Positions 10,991 to 20,699 of a stretch of 27,931 bases of DNA are shown here, piece after piece. The notes beneath the pieces are model-generated. The model ran no database searches and was not told where the DNA came from. It saw only the letters and a program-made list of their open reading frames with translations. Every line of letters begins with the position of its first letter. Positions within the stretch are counted from its first letter, which is position 1. Made by a program: the position numbers and the translations under genes. The stretch comes from Welwitschia mirabilis (taxonomy: Eukaryota > Gnetophyta > Gnetopsida > Welwitschiales), in contig JBOZIK010000001.1 in NCBI GenBank assembly GCA_051453625.1, positions 286,382,550 through 286,410,480 on the forward strand, in the 5' to 3' direction.

Positions 10991-11716
10991 NNNNNNNNNN
11001 NNNNNNNNNNNNNNNNNNNNNNNNNNNNNNNNNNNNNNNNNNNNNNNNNNNNNNNNNNNNNNNNNNNNNNNNNNNNNNNNNNNNNNNNNNNNNNNNNNNN
11101 NNNNNNNNNNNNNNNNNNNNNNNNNNNNNNNNNNNNNNNNNNNNNNNNNNNNNNNNNNNNNNNNNNNNNNNNNNNNNNNNNNNNNNNNNNNNNNNNNNNN
11201 NNNNNNNNNNNNNNNNNNNNNNNNNNNNNNNNNNNNNNNNNNNNNNNNNNNNNNNNNNNNNNNNNNNNNNNNNNNNNNNNNNNNNNNNNNNNNNNNNNNN
11301 NNNNNNNNNNNNNNNNNNNNNNNNNNNNNNNNNNNNNNNNNNNNNNNNNNNNNNNNNNNNNNNNNNNNNNNNNNNNNNNNNNNNNNNNNNNNNNNNNNNN
11401 NNNNNNNNNNNNNNNNNNNNNNNNNNNNNNNNNNNNNNNNNNNNNNNNNNNNNNNNNNNNNNNNNNNNNNNNNNNNNNNNNNNNNNNNNNNNNNNNNNNN
11501 NNNNNNNNNNNNNNNNNNNNNNNNNNNNNNNNNNNNNNNNNNNNNNNNNNNNNNNNNNNNNNNNNNNNNNNNNNNNNNNNNNNNNNNNNNNNNNNNNNNN
11601 NNNNNNNNNNNNNNNNNNNNNNNNNNNNNNNNNNNNNNNNNNNNNNNNNNNNNNNNNNNNNNNNNNNNNNNNNNNNNNNNNNNNNNNNNNNNNNNNNNNN
11701 NNNNNNNNNNNNNNNN
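10991..11716. other. N gap inside the Helitron
   Basis: 726 undetermined bases. Open frames that span it are artefacts of N. By family layout this part should carry the start of the Helitron_like_N domain plus at least part of an intron. Confidence 0.95.
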
Positions 11717-11767
11717 AAATTTAATGGATCAAATTTCAAACCCTTTAATTTTTATTTTCCATTATAG

Positions 11768-12420
11768 GTACTATATTTTCAACATGATTATGAGACACAA
11801 GGCACTAAGGTCTACAACAGTGTTTTTAAAAAGAACATAGACGATGCTTCAATCACAATAGAGGAATTATATGAATAGATGAAGAATTATCTATCAATAA
11901 AAATAATAAACAACTTAATGAGATATGAAAGCTCCCTAAGAGGCATACCTTTGTACTAGAAAAAAAGCAAATGTGAGCTTCTAGATCTAGTTACCCAGCT
12001 TGGAACTCCTACTATATTCTTCACTTTAAGTGTTGCAGATTTATATTGGCTTGATCTACATGATGTCATACCCAGTGAACAACCATATCATCCATCGGAA
12101 GCTAAACGATGGTGATTGCAAAACATCATTGAGAACCCATACATTATCTTAGAGTACATGTACAACTGTCATAAAAAATTTAGAGAGATAATTATAATGA
12201 AGGAATTAATGTTATTGACTATTAGATATGATTTGAGTGGCAGCATAAAGGCTTTATACATGTGCATGGATTTTTATGGATAAAAGGATCTCCTAACATA
12301 GAACAAATCAATTGAAGTAATGATACAGTAGTGACAAATGCATGGAGATTTTTTGATTCTATTGCACATGCATGGAATGATAAGTTCGATAAGTGTGGTA
12401 GACTTAATGTTTTAAGTTAA
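11768..12420 (+). pseudogene. Helitron Rep domain with HUH motif
   Basis: After the acceptor TTATAG (ending 11767), one frame gives YETQGTKVYNSVFKKN..., then RYESSLRGIPLY; a frameshift leads to ELLDLVTQLGTPTIFFTLS and VADLYWLDLHDVIP, then NIIENPYIILEYMYNCHKKF. Another shift leads to FEWQHKGFIHVHGFLWIKG, with the HUH motif His-Val-His at 12259-12267, and on to AHAWNDKFDKCGRLNV. HUH histidines coordinate the metal for nicking in Rep endonucleases. Stops at 12114 (TGA), 12213 and 12219 break the frame. Acceptor-like TTATTTAG ends at 12459, after which the protein resumes. Confidence 0.9.
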
Positions 12421-12459
12421 AGTTCTTCCTTTTTTATCATATAATATTTACTTATTTAG

Positions 12460-13288
12460 GCCCTAAGAAGAAATGTGAAACTTCATCCATGTCAATTACG
12501 AATAGAGGACCTTGATCATATGTAATTAGAGTAAGATTATACAACTTTATTAAATAGCATTCAGAGAAATATAGTTTGTAAGCCTGAAGCATGTTTAAGA
12601 AATCGAAATGGACAACAAATATGCAAGTATCATAATAATACTATTCTTTTAACATAGTAAATATTTTCAAACTATAGGTGCTAATTCTTATTAATTTATG
12701 TAGGTATAATGTTCCATGGGATTTATAGCCTTATGATTCTAACTTGTATATAGATGAAAATAATAAGAAGAGATATGAGCTAAGGAGAAATGATGATAGG
12801 CTAAATGTTCATAATAGAATGATTTTATAACATGATGAGAAAATATAAACTTTGAACCTATCCTCGATAAATATGTTGTTATACAGTATATTGCAAAGTA
12901 TGCTTCGAAGTCAGAAAAGAGATCAAAGTCATATTTTGACATGTTAATAAAGTTATCACAAGATATGAATCCCAGTGAGCCTGTCATGTTAGCTTATAAG
13001 AGATTAATAATGGATACTGTAGTAGATCGTGATATTAGAGCTATGGAAACATGCCATATGTTACAGGGGCTTTCTTTGGTTGAAAGTAGTAGGGTATTTA
13101 TACTACTTAATGTATCAAAGCAAGTCTATAAAATATTTAGACAAAGACATAATGCAGATGAAGAATGCATGTATACCAACTTGGTAGATCATTATCTAAA
13201 AAGATCACTACAAATGGAAGGTATTTCATTATTTAATTGTGAAAAATATTATATATTCAATCCAAGAAAAACAGGTCATGAGGCTTGA
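12460..13288 (+). pseudogene. Helitron Rep domain, Cys-rich and tyrosine motif part
   Basis: From 12460: NVKLHPCQLRIEDLD, NSIQRNIVCKPEACLRNRN and GQQICKYH; then, after an intron-like break (acceptor ending 12713), YNVPWDL and YELRRNDDRLNVHNRMIL. From about 12843 the frame reads NFEPILDKYVVIQYIAKYASK, with tyrosines at 12887-12889 and 12899-12901. In Helitrons and related Y2 Rep proteins the tyrosines of this motif attack DNA. It continues openly as SYFDMLIKLSQDMNPSEPVM... to GHEA and a TGA at 13286-13288. Both tyrosines and the following lysine are intact although the gene is dead. Confidence 0.9.
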
Positions 13289-13850
13289 CATCCTAGAAAG
13301 GAACATGCAATTGTCAGAGCTATTCCAAGATTTCATGTGTGATCTAACAGAGATGATGACAAGTGGATAGCTTATTGTTGGGCTCAGCTACTTCTTCATT
13401 ATCCATTTAGAGATATTAAACATGATTTGGAAAACACAGATGAAGAAATAGAGGCTAAATGGATGTCCATTATACATATGTATGAGTAGTATAGTAAATC
13501 ACATGATGACGGTTTCGAACGTGCAATTATCGAGGAAGATCAACATGAAGATGTGGAGCCATCACATCTGGAACATTAATGATTATCAAGTATTAATGAG
13601 ACATCTAAAAAATGAAGGTATACTTCAGAGAAGTAAATATGACATGCTTGGCTTACATGACCTTGACAGACAATGCAAATGGTTTAAAAACTATAAAGGT
13701 GAGGACTATGTAAAATATGCTATTTCATTTATTCAAATTAATAGGGCATCACGAAATTTATTGGTTCAAAATAAATCTAATTAACTTATTAAGCTATCTA
13801 GTCTTGATGTAAAATAGAGGAAATGCTTCAACATACTGATATCACATTTC
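13289..13850 (+). pseudogene. Helitron transposase, linker between Rep and helicase
   Basis: Frame continues past the TGA as HPRKEHAIVRAIPRF, another stop, then DDDKWIAYCWAQLLLHYPFR and KWMSIIHMYE. The pattern YC..QLLLH.PFRD is typical of the Rep-helicase linker in plant Helitrons. After further breaks the open block 13482-13784 gives IWNINDYQVLMRHLKNEG and DLDRQCKWFKNYKGEDYV, less conserved in the family. Confidence 0.75.
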
Positions 13851-15050
13851 ATGCTACAAGAATTCGAGCAAAAAGATATCCAACCTCTACACATGATAAT
13901 CCAAGGAATAGCAGGATAAGGAAAATCTTTTGTAATTCATGCTATTAGAAATGAATTTGCAAAGATGTGTCTAGACAATACAAGTCTTATTATGGTGCTA
14001 GCACCAATTAGAGTCGCAGCATACAACATCAAGAGGGCAACAATACATTCAATGTTGGGTATTAAAATCGGTGACTATAAGCCTGCTTCATCAAGTCAGT
14101 TACTACATCTTCAAGAATGGCTAAAAAATTTCAAGTACATCATTTTTAATGAGATGAGTTTCATAGGTGATAAGATGTTACTTAACATTAATAAAAGACT
14201 TAAAGAGATATTTCTAGCTCAGCGACACATGAGTTTTGATGGAAGGTCTATCATATTGATAGGTGATCTTGCACAGTTACCTCCAATGAAGAATTATCCA
14301 CCATATAATGGTACTGAGAAAATAAAGGCACTATGGAGATCATTTGATAATTTTGTTATATTAGATGTAGTATATAGACAAAAAGGAGATGATCCAAATC
14401 AGCAAAGATTTTGAAATATACTAATGAATGTAAGAGATGGTAAAGATTTAGAGGATGATTATGATTTTCTAATTATGAGGTTTGAACTTTCTTCTACATC
14501 AGATGAAATGGATGGTTTTCAAGATTCAGTTCATCTATTTGCCATCAATGATATGGCTTCTACTCATAACAGAAAGTGTTTTATTCAAATGCATTCACCC
14601 ATTGCATGATGTGTAGTAGATAGATCATGAGATTCAATTAGATATGATGATGTTAATTGTGAATTAGAAATAAAGCTTCTTATCTGTCAAGGAGCTAGGG
14701 TCATACTGACTATGAACATATGGCCTAAAGCTGGATTAGTGAATGGGTCTATGAGTGTTATTAAATTAATAGTTTATCATCTAGGAAATAATCCACCTAA
14801 TCTTTCAACCTATGTCATGGTTGACTTTGATACCTATATTGGAGTTCCTTTGATGAATCAAGTCCAAATACAGTTCTCATCATACCGCTCTCTGGAGATC
14901 GAATAAAATTACTACCTCTCAAACTCACATGGGCATTAATAATTCATAAATCTCAAGGGTTAACACTCAGTAAAGCATGCATAAACATTGGTCCTAAGGA
15001 AATGCCAGGACTAACTTTTGTGGCCCTTTCTCAAGTAAAGTCCATAGTAT
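13850..15050 (+). pseudogene. Helitron PIF1-like SF1 helicase domain
   Basis: Motif I reads IIQGIAG-stop-GKS (13905-13928): the usual GTAGTGKS P-loop has a TAA at 13917-13919. Motif II reads IIFNEMS with Asn (14148-14150) where DEMS has the catalytic Asp. Motif III is GDLAQLPPM (14262 on). Then VVYRQKGDDPNQQRF, stop at 14412, and NILMNVRDG. AGLVNGSM (about 14727) precedes a shift to LPLKLTWALIIHKSQGLTLS, with motif VI IHKSQG at 14942-14959, and FVALSQVKSIVL. Family role: ATP-driven 5'-3' DNA unwinding. The mutated ATP-binding motif and the stops mean no activity is expected. Confidence 0.93.
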
Positions 15051-15165
15051 TATGAAGATATAACATCCATTCTCTAAACAAACATACGAAAAATTATCCA
15101 AGATTTCTAACTTAGAAAAGTGGATGAAGGAGGAGCAACATTTAGTAAGCCTAGAAGTATAGAAT

Positions 15166-15329
15166 TCATTGTCATTGTAATATTTTGCCAGTTCATATAT
15201 AATGTAGATTTGTATAGAGTAATTAACAAAATTTATTTTTATCAATAAAATATTTGCCTAATTCTCGGCCAAAATTTTCCAAAAAAAATTTGATAAATAG
15301 ATATTTCTGAATGATGTAGAGGGAGGGAT
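15166..15329. other. Spacer after the Helitron helicase
   Basis: AT-rich, no gene. The Helitron 3' terminus (short hairpin then CTRR) should be near here or in the GC-rich block beyond, but no convincing hairpin/CTRR pair was found. Confidence 0.4.
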
Positions 15330-16480
15330 TATACTAAAGGATAGGAATAGCACAAGACAGAGAAAGAAACGTCATCAGACGTATGCGCGGAGTTTGTTCT
15401 AGCGATGCATCGACACTGGAAGGAGGGCGCTATCGTGTGCGTTCTGCACACTGTATCATGAAGGGTTGGGGACAGTGCACGGCAGTCTTGTTTAAATGGT
15501 GATGGCAATCCACAAATCAGAAGGACATAACCGCAAGTGAGCAATGCAGGAGGCGGAGCGCGTGGACGCAAGGCAGAACGCAGCTGAGAAGGTGACAGGC
15601 GCCGTGCGAGAATAGGAAATGCGTGGAGGAGGGGAGGTGACAGACAGGTGTGAACAGGAGAAGGGACACTGAGTAGCGGAGAAGAGTAGTAACACGTGCA
15701 CCGGAGAGTCGCGGCTGTGAAGGGAGAGTGCACAGATGGGTATGGTTAAGGACGCAGTGTAAGAACAGACGGCACATAGAGAAGACGTAGTTCAGAACAT
15801 GATGGAAGGAAAGGACACGCTAGAGGATGGAAGCACACAGACGGCGCGGAGGGCGCGGAAGGCGCATAGACGGCGGGGAGAAAAGGACAGGTGGTGGATG
15901 CATAGGGGACACCGGTGGTGAAGGAGAGTTGGGAGGCATGTGAGGATAGCGCAGTCATTAAATGCAATGGTCTTAGGAAGCAAGTAGCAGACATTTGCCT
16001 TGTCGATGCCATGCGAAGAAGAGAGGCAAGGAGAATGACGGTCAACGAAGAAGACAAGCAACACACAGATAAGCGCCAACAGACACAAACAAGCATGAAG
16101 GAGGGTACAGGCATAGACGCGGAGAGAAGGGCAAGCACGAGGAGGCGCGTGGGCATTGATGCGCAATAGGGAGAGGGCGACGGTAGGCGCAGAAAGGAGC
16201 ATATTGCAGAGAGGAAATAGACGCGAGGACGAGGAGTGCACAGAGGGACGGAGACAGTGAGGAAAGCCTGTGCCACAGTTGCAGAGGAAGAAGGCAGCGC
16301 GAAGACGTACGGACGAGTGCGGATCGTTGCAGGAAGGTGCACGAGAGGTGGAAAGCATTGAAAAGCAATTCGCCGAAAAATCTTCGATCGGTGGTAATAG
16401 ACAGGGGCAGTTGAGGAGGAGTATTGTAATGAGGTGATGAATAGACACAGGATTAGCAGAAGTAGGGCAGCATTTCCGAG
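15330..16480. other. GC- and CpG-rich block of unknown origin
   Basis: Composition changes abruptly from AT-rich to roughly half G+C, with a purine-rich plus strand (AGGAGG, GGAGGCGGAG types) and many CpG sites (for example 15841-15880). Open frames of 69-218 codons occur in all three minus frames and overlap one another (15329-15733, 15517-15777, 15746-16342, 15792-16448). They read as Ser/Pro/Leu/Arg/Cys-rich sequence with no domain, as expected from chance in pyrimidine-rich DNA with few stop codons. I do not call a gene. It could be a long 5' leader of the outer element (it lies downstream of the primer site on the minus strand), DNA carried by the Helitron, or another insertion. Confidence 0.6.
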
Positions 16481-16548
16481 AAATAATATCTTGCTTTCAT
16501 CTTAGAAAAATAGTAAAAGAAAAATAAAAAAAAAACGTTTTTGAAATT

Positions 16549-16600
16549 GAATACCTAAAAGGTCTTATGCCTACCAACTGAGGGCCCACAGAAACTTTAT
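16549..16600 (-). repeat. Possible tRNA-like 5' half, SINE remnant
   Basis: On the minus strand GGGCCCTCAGTTGGTAGGC resembles the D-arm and A-box part of a plant tRNA (CTCAGTTGGTAGAGC), followed by GCATAAGACCTTTTAGG. There is no convincing B box at the right distance, so it is at best a degraded fragment. Confidence 0.25.
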
Positions 16601-16729
16601 TAATAATAACTATCAAACAAGTTTCAAATCAAGCTAAGAACAAATTTCTAGATAGGTTTTATATTGTGTATATATAAATAAATATATTTATGCTAAATTT
16701 TTAGTAACCTAGTTATTATAGGTCATATA

Positions 16730-16825
16730 TTTATATGCTTATTGGTCACAAACGTTTACAAGGAGTTTTGAACTCCTGACTTCCCAAGAAACATTCAGAT
16801 GACTTAATCATCTATGGGAATAAAT
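16730..16825 (-). mobile_element. tRNA-derived SINE-like fragment
   Basis: Minus strand: an A-box-like ATGATTAAGTC (about 16801-16811) is followed some 30-40 bases later by a B-box-like AGTTCAAAACTCC (16762-16774). The order and spacing fit a Pol III promoter derived from a tRNA. Ends are not defined and no target duplication was found. Confidence 0.4.
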
Positions 16826-16899
16826 ATTTAGGAATTATTTACTAGATAACTTTTATTAATAGAAGCCTTGAACTGTGTGTTGACTATAATTTATTTCTT

Positions 16900-17010
16900 A
16901 CAAATTAATATATTGTAAGAGATGTAATAGTTAAACATATTGTACTAGGGACTTAAACTTGTGACCTATTATTTAAAACTACCTAACTTAACCATTCATA
17001 CTAGAAGTGA
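16900..17010 (-). mobile_element. tRNA-derived SINE-like fragment
   Basis: Minus strand: A box TGGTTAAGTTAG (16983-16994) and B box AGTTTAAGTCC (16949-16959) within GGTCACAAGTTTAAGTCCC, about 35 bases apart. This is a better match to plant SINE heads than the neighbouring fragment. The tail appears to run on toward 16870. Family not identified. Confidence 0.5.
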
Positions 17011-17266
17011 AGTTGGAATTATTGTGCAAAAGACACTAATTATCTATTTTTATAAGTTAAATAGCTAAAACTTGAAAAAGGTCTCCTAACTTACTTTCTG
17101 CTTTCCTTTTTGGATACAAAGATAAACCTCAAACTATGGTTGTTTGTCTAAGAGGGTAAGAAATAAATTCCTATCAAGTGCGAGAAGGAGATCTTGAAAC
17201 CTGAGACTAATCTTAAAACTCGTAAGAGCCTAATCAAGTCCTTTACCTGATAAATTCGCAACTTAG

Positions 17267-17278
17267 ACTCTGAAACCA
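17267..17278 (-). other. Primer binding site of the outer element (tRNA-iMet type)
   Basis: Minus strand TGGTTTCAGAGT, three bases inside the right LTR (17282). The canonical plant site complementary to initiator tRNA-Met is TGGTATCAGAGC, so 10 of 12 match. It shows that the right LTR is the 5' LTR. Confidence 0.8.
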
Positions 17279-17281
17279 AAA

Positions 17282-18317
17282 TGTAATGTTCTCATTTTTG
17301 ACATTCAAGCATGAAACAAATTTTTATTAATTAGTTGTTAACAACAAGGTATAACCTTATTAGTATGGAGTGATATCTACCATTTTGTCTTTAATTAAGT
17401 CAAAAACGGTAACATAATGCTCTCAAGACTATAATACCCATTATATTATCTAAGAACTTGAACTCTTATTTAACTCTTAGTTATCTTAGCCATTGTGCCT
17501 CAATTCCACTCGAGATTAATACTACATAATTTGGTAGGTAATTTAAGCTAACAAAATCTTATCAATAATAAGATATTACTCATGAAGTTTCATGTAAATA
17601 CTTTTATCTGTTATTTTAACTATGAGTTAATGATCATGATTTAATAAATCTAAAAAGAAATAAAAATCATATTCTCTTCATAAAGATAACTTCTTGGAGT
17701 AAAGATTAATTTCTTATGCATGAAATTTCACATAAATGATAATAACCATATTACTTGCAATCATATAGGACTTCAATAGTAAACTTAAGTATCTCTGAAT
17801 TAACTCTTTATTAAGAAGGAGAAAACTGACTCATGAAATCTATTTGCACAATAATAATTAAATGTATTTCCAAGATAAACTTAAATAAAGAATTGACATT
17901 ATGCTAGTAATTATAAAAAGCTTTAAATCACAAAAGTCTTCTAACTAATAACATCTAGTCGAGAAGAAAAGCAGTCAAAGTGACACCCAGTTTTGCATTG
18001 CATCCTTAGCTCTCTCATGCATCTTCAGTTGCATTGGTTCCTACACATGCAAGTATGATATATTAAAATTGTTATCAAAAATGGTTCCCAGTGTGGCCCA
18101 AGGCAAAGAAACAAGTAGGCAAGGATTTCCAAAAAAAGGTAAAGACTACATTACAAGGGACATGACCATGACTACACATTAATTAGAATTATCATCTTTA
18201 GTATTGCCTCATAATATGTTTAAGTAAGCCAGCTGCACACAACTAGGAGGGATTAAGATTATCATAATTGTGCACTATATTTTCCTTTCTTCTTAAAGGT
18301 TTAGTCCCATGACCATG
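17282..18317 (-). repeat. Right LTR (5' LTR) of the outer element, first part
   Basis: Starts TGTAATGTTCTC and aligns with 1229 to about 2262 of the left LTR until the inner retrotransposon interrupts it. The last five bases, CCATG, are the inner element's target site. Confidence 0.93.
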
Positions 18318-18782
18318 TGTAATGTTCCTTTTTACCATTTTAAGGTTATTTCTTTATAAACAGGAACATATAAATATTATCCCAGAACCAAAATAGTAAC
18401 AACAAATAAACAGGAACATATAAATATTATCCCAAAACCAAAATAGTAACAACAAATAATTTGGAAAAAGGTGGATTTTATTATTAGAAATAGTGGATTA
18501 CATTCCTCATCACTAGCCAATAATCCTAAACTATTGATCAAAGGTAAAGACGTGGACTACAACGTAAGGCCCCCTCTTGGGACCCTTGGGGATGAGGCAA
18601 GGTTGTTGTCAGTTACATCCACATAGTCTATTCACCTCCATCTCATGTCATAGGCTTAAATAGCATAATGAAGGGACACATATTTTCATACTTGAGTCAC
18701 ACCTATTCATATCTCTTGTTAATTATGCTCATTTAGCACTTTAGCATACTTCTTTACAAAATAGTAAATTTGAAACATTACA
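18318..18782 (-). repeat. Left LTR (3' LTR) of the nested element
   Basis: 465 bp, TGTAATGTTCC to GAAACATTACA. It is 50 bp longer than its partner because of an internal tandem duplication at 18358-18457. Divergence from 22364-22778 is about 15% or more by hand count, mostly transitions. Confidence 0.9.
18358..18457. repeat. 50-bp tandem duplication in one LTR
   Basis: Unit AAACAGGAACATATAAAT... occupies 18358-18407 and is repeated at 18408-18457 with one difference (CCAGAACC versus CCAAAACC). The other LTR (22364-22778) has one copy only, which accounts exactly for the 50-bp length difference. Confidence 0.93.
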
Positions 18783-18795
18783 TTTCCTCCCCCTT
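18783..18795 (-). other. Polypurine tract of the nested element
   Basis: Minus strand AAGGGGGAGGAAA directly abuts the LTR start TGTAATG. The preceding ATGCTTAAGGGGGAGG resembles the end of the internal region in many plant Ty3/gypsy elements. Confidence 0.85.
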
Positions 18796-19039
18796 AAGCA
18801 TCATGCTCATCCTTAAGTGCAGTTTCTTCTTATTTTGCGTAGTTCATGAAACCATGTCCATCTAGATCATTTTTGTATTATCTACATAATATAATGGGAA
18901 AAAATATTATGTATTAACAAATGTACTAAAAAGTAAGAAAGTAACATATCATGTTTTATTACAAAGTTTGAAAAAGGTCTCCTACATATACTCCTTGCTT
19001 TTCCAAGGTTATTGATTACAAATGGGTTCATTGGATTTT
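18796..19039 (-). other. 3' internal region of the nested element
   Basis: About 240 bp between the polypurine tract and the N gap, with no recognisable coding. A 17-bp stretch TTGAAAAAGGTCTCCTA (18968-18984) is also found at 17072-17088 inside the outer element. Confidence 0.5.
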
Positions 19040-19834
19040 NNNNNNNNNNNNNNNNNNNNNNNNNNNNNNNNNNNNNNNNNNNNNNNNNNNNNNNNNNNNN
19101 NNNNNNNNNNNNNNNNNNNNNNNNNNNNNNNNNNNNNNNNNNNNNNNNNNNNNNNNNNNNNNNNNNNNNNNNNNNNNNNNNNNNNNNNNNNNNNNNNNNN
19201 NNNNNNNNNNNNNNNNNNNNNNNNNNNNNNNNNNNNNNNNNNNNNNNNNNNNNNNNNNNNNNNNNNNNNNNNNNNNNNNNNNNNNNNNNNNNNNNNNNNN
19301 NNNNNNNNNNNNNNNNNNNNNNNNNNNNNNNNNNNNNNNNNNNNNNNNNNNNNNNNNNNNNNNNNNNNNNNNNNNNNNNNNNNNNNNNNNNNNNNNNNNN
19401 NNNNNNNNNNNNNNNNNNNNNNNNNNNNNNNNNNNNNNNNNNNNNNNNNNNNNNNNNNNNNNNNNNNNNNNNNNNNNNNNNNNNNNNNNNNNNNNNNNNN
19501 NNNNNNNNNNNNNNNNNNNNNNNNNNNNNNNNNNNNNNNNNNNNNNNNNNNNNNNNNNNNNNNNNNNNNNNNNNNNNNNNNNNNNNNNNNNNNNNNNNNN
19601 NNNNNNNNNNNNNNNNNNNNNNNNNNNNNNNNNNNNNNNNNNNNNNNNNNNNNNNNNNNNNNNNNNNNNNNNNNNNNNNNNNNNNNNNNNNNNNNNNNNN
19701 NNNNNNNNNNNNNNNNNNNNNNNNNNNNNNNNNNNNNNNNNNNNNNNNNNNNNNNNNNNNNNNNNNNNNNNNNNNNNNNNNNNNNNNNNNNNNNNNNNNN
19801 NNNNNNNNNNNNNNNNNNNNNNNNNNNNNNNNNN
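19040..19834. other. N gap inside the nested element
   Basis: 795 undetermined bases between the 3' internal region and gag. Long frames that span it are artefacts of N. Confidence 0.95.
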
Positions 19835-19849
19835 GAAGCTGTTAATTAC

Positions 19850-20330
19850 TACTTTTTAGAGAAATTCTTTTTGTATTTAATCAAGTGCTATAATTCAGAC
19901 TAGTATTCATCCAGTGGATGTTTTCCCAAGCAGAGACATTAGAATTTCACCATTTGATCCTCTATGAGATCTCCTGATATGAATTTCTTTTTGAATTCTT
20001 TTATGAAGGTATCCCATGGTATCCTTTGGATATGTTTTTTTTTTTGACATCTAGACCACCATTCCTATGTATATCCTACAAGAAATAATGTGACATATGC
20101 GCATCATCATTCTGAGAGAACATTCTGAAGGTCAAAGTAGGTTTCTATTTGATAAATCCATGAAATGACTTCTTCGCTTGTTCTTGCTTTAACTTCATAT
20201 GTTTTAAGGCATATCATCTTAGCAATTTCCTCTCCTTCTTTTTATTCTATGTTATAATTGTTTACTCCAATGGACAGAAAGGCTTAAACGTTTACCTCTA
20301 TGTTTAGCAGTCTCATTTGAATGTTCTGAA
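19850..20330 (-). pseudogene. Broken retrotransposon gag (Ty3/gypsy-like)
   Basis: Read on the minus strand from 20330 down: EGEEIAKMICLKTYEVKAR, TSEEVISWIYQIETYFDLQ (about 20109-20190), then after a stop and a frame change RIPWDTFIKEFKKKF and ISGDLIEDQMVKF (19939-20034), a stop, and CLCLGKHPLDEY with further stops. The order W...E.YF, then W..F...F...F, then L..G...L.EY matches the Retrotrans_gag capsid region of plant Ty3/gypsy elements, which forms the virus-like particle. At least three stops and one frame change make it dead. No zinc knuckle or protease is visible; they would fall in the N gap at 19040-19834 if present. The absence of pol by length makes gag the only coding remnant. Confidence 0.7.
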
Positions 20331-20699
20331 GGTCAATTGCATCTAATGGAGTATTTTGGCCTGAGGTGGATGGTTGTCTATTCAATGGGTATTTCATCCA
20401 GGTAAGAGAGCAAGTTGTCGATCCTACTAGAAAGGAGTTCATTTTGTGAGTGAATATAATCTAGCTAGATCTCTATTTCATCCATTTATCCATTCACTGT
20501 ATATTTCATGATGTGCTAGTTGGTTCGATGTCCTATTGAACTCATTTGCCTTTTTTTTTTTTGGCTCATCTTTTGAGAATAGTTCACTTTTTTTATGGTG
20601 GGTATTATGTTATTTTATAGTGCTACTGCAATAGTTAGGTATTTGTAACTAAGAGATGATTAGTAAAACAATTAGAAAAGTAGTTTAGGAGTTATCATA
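20331..20699 (-). other. Nested element, region upstream of gag
   Basis: Minus-strand sequence between the leader repeats and the recognisable gag core. It contains short open pieces but no domain I can name, and may include the decayed gag N-terminus. A poly-T run lies at about 20552-20563. Confidence 0.4.

Larger units (their letters stand above)
9405..15165 (+). pseudogene. Helitron Rep/PIF1-like helicase (transposase), decayed
   Basis: The recognisable parts come in the normal order: basic N-terminus (9405), SAEN-like block and LTQVEEMLI (10880-10990), GTPTIFFTLS and WLDLHDVIP (about 12000-12085), HUH motif (12259-12267), tyrosine motif QYIAKYASK (12884-12910), then PIF1/Pfh1-type helicase motifs (13905-15040). 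In the family this protein nicks and joins single DNA strands through its HUH Rep domain and unwinds DNA for rolling-circle-type transposition. There are intron-like breaks with good AG acceptors ending at 11767, 12459 and 12713. Many in-frame stops (for example 13286, 13917, 14412) and several frameshifts, one close to 14875, make it non-functional as it stands. Two N gaps remove part of the N-terminal and early Rep region. Helitron termini (5' TC, 3' hairpin plus CTRR) were not found with confidence. Confidence 0.92.

Noticed and set aside
12739-12987. 82-codon minus-strand frame opposite the Helitron tyrosine motif
   Set aside because: It is the shadow of the plus-strand transposase coding sequence.
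15369-15402. Helitron 3' end candidate: ACGTC-ATCA-GACGT hairpin followed by CTAG
   Set aside because: The stem is only 5 bp, the CTAG is 16 bases away, and the next base is C rather than the T expected at a Helitron insertion site.
15329-16448. Overlapping minus-strand open frames of up to 218 codons in the GC-rich block
   Set aside because: They are open in several frames at once, Ser/Pro/Leu/Arg/Cys-rich and without domains; pyrimidine-rich, stop-poor DNA explains them.
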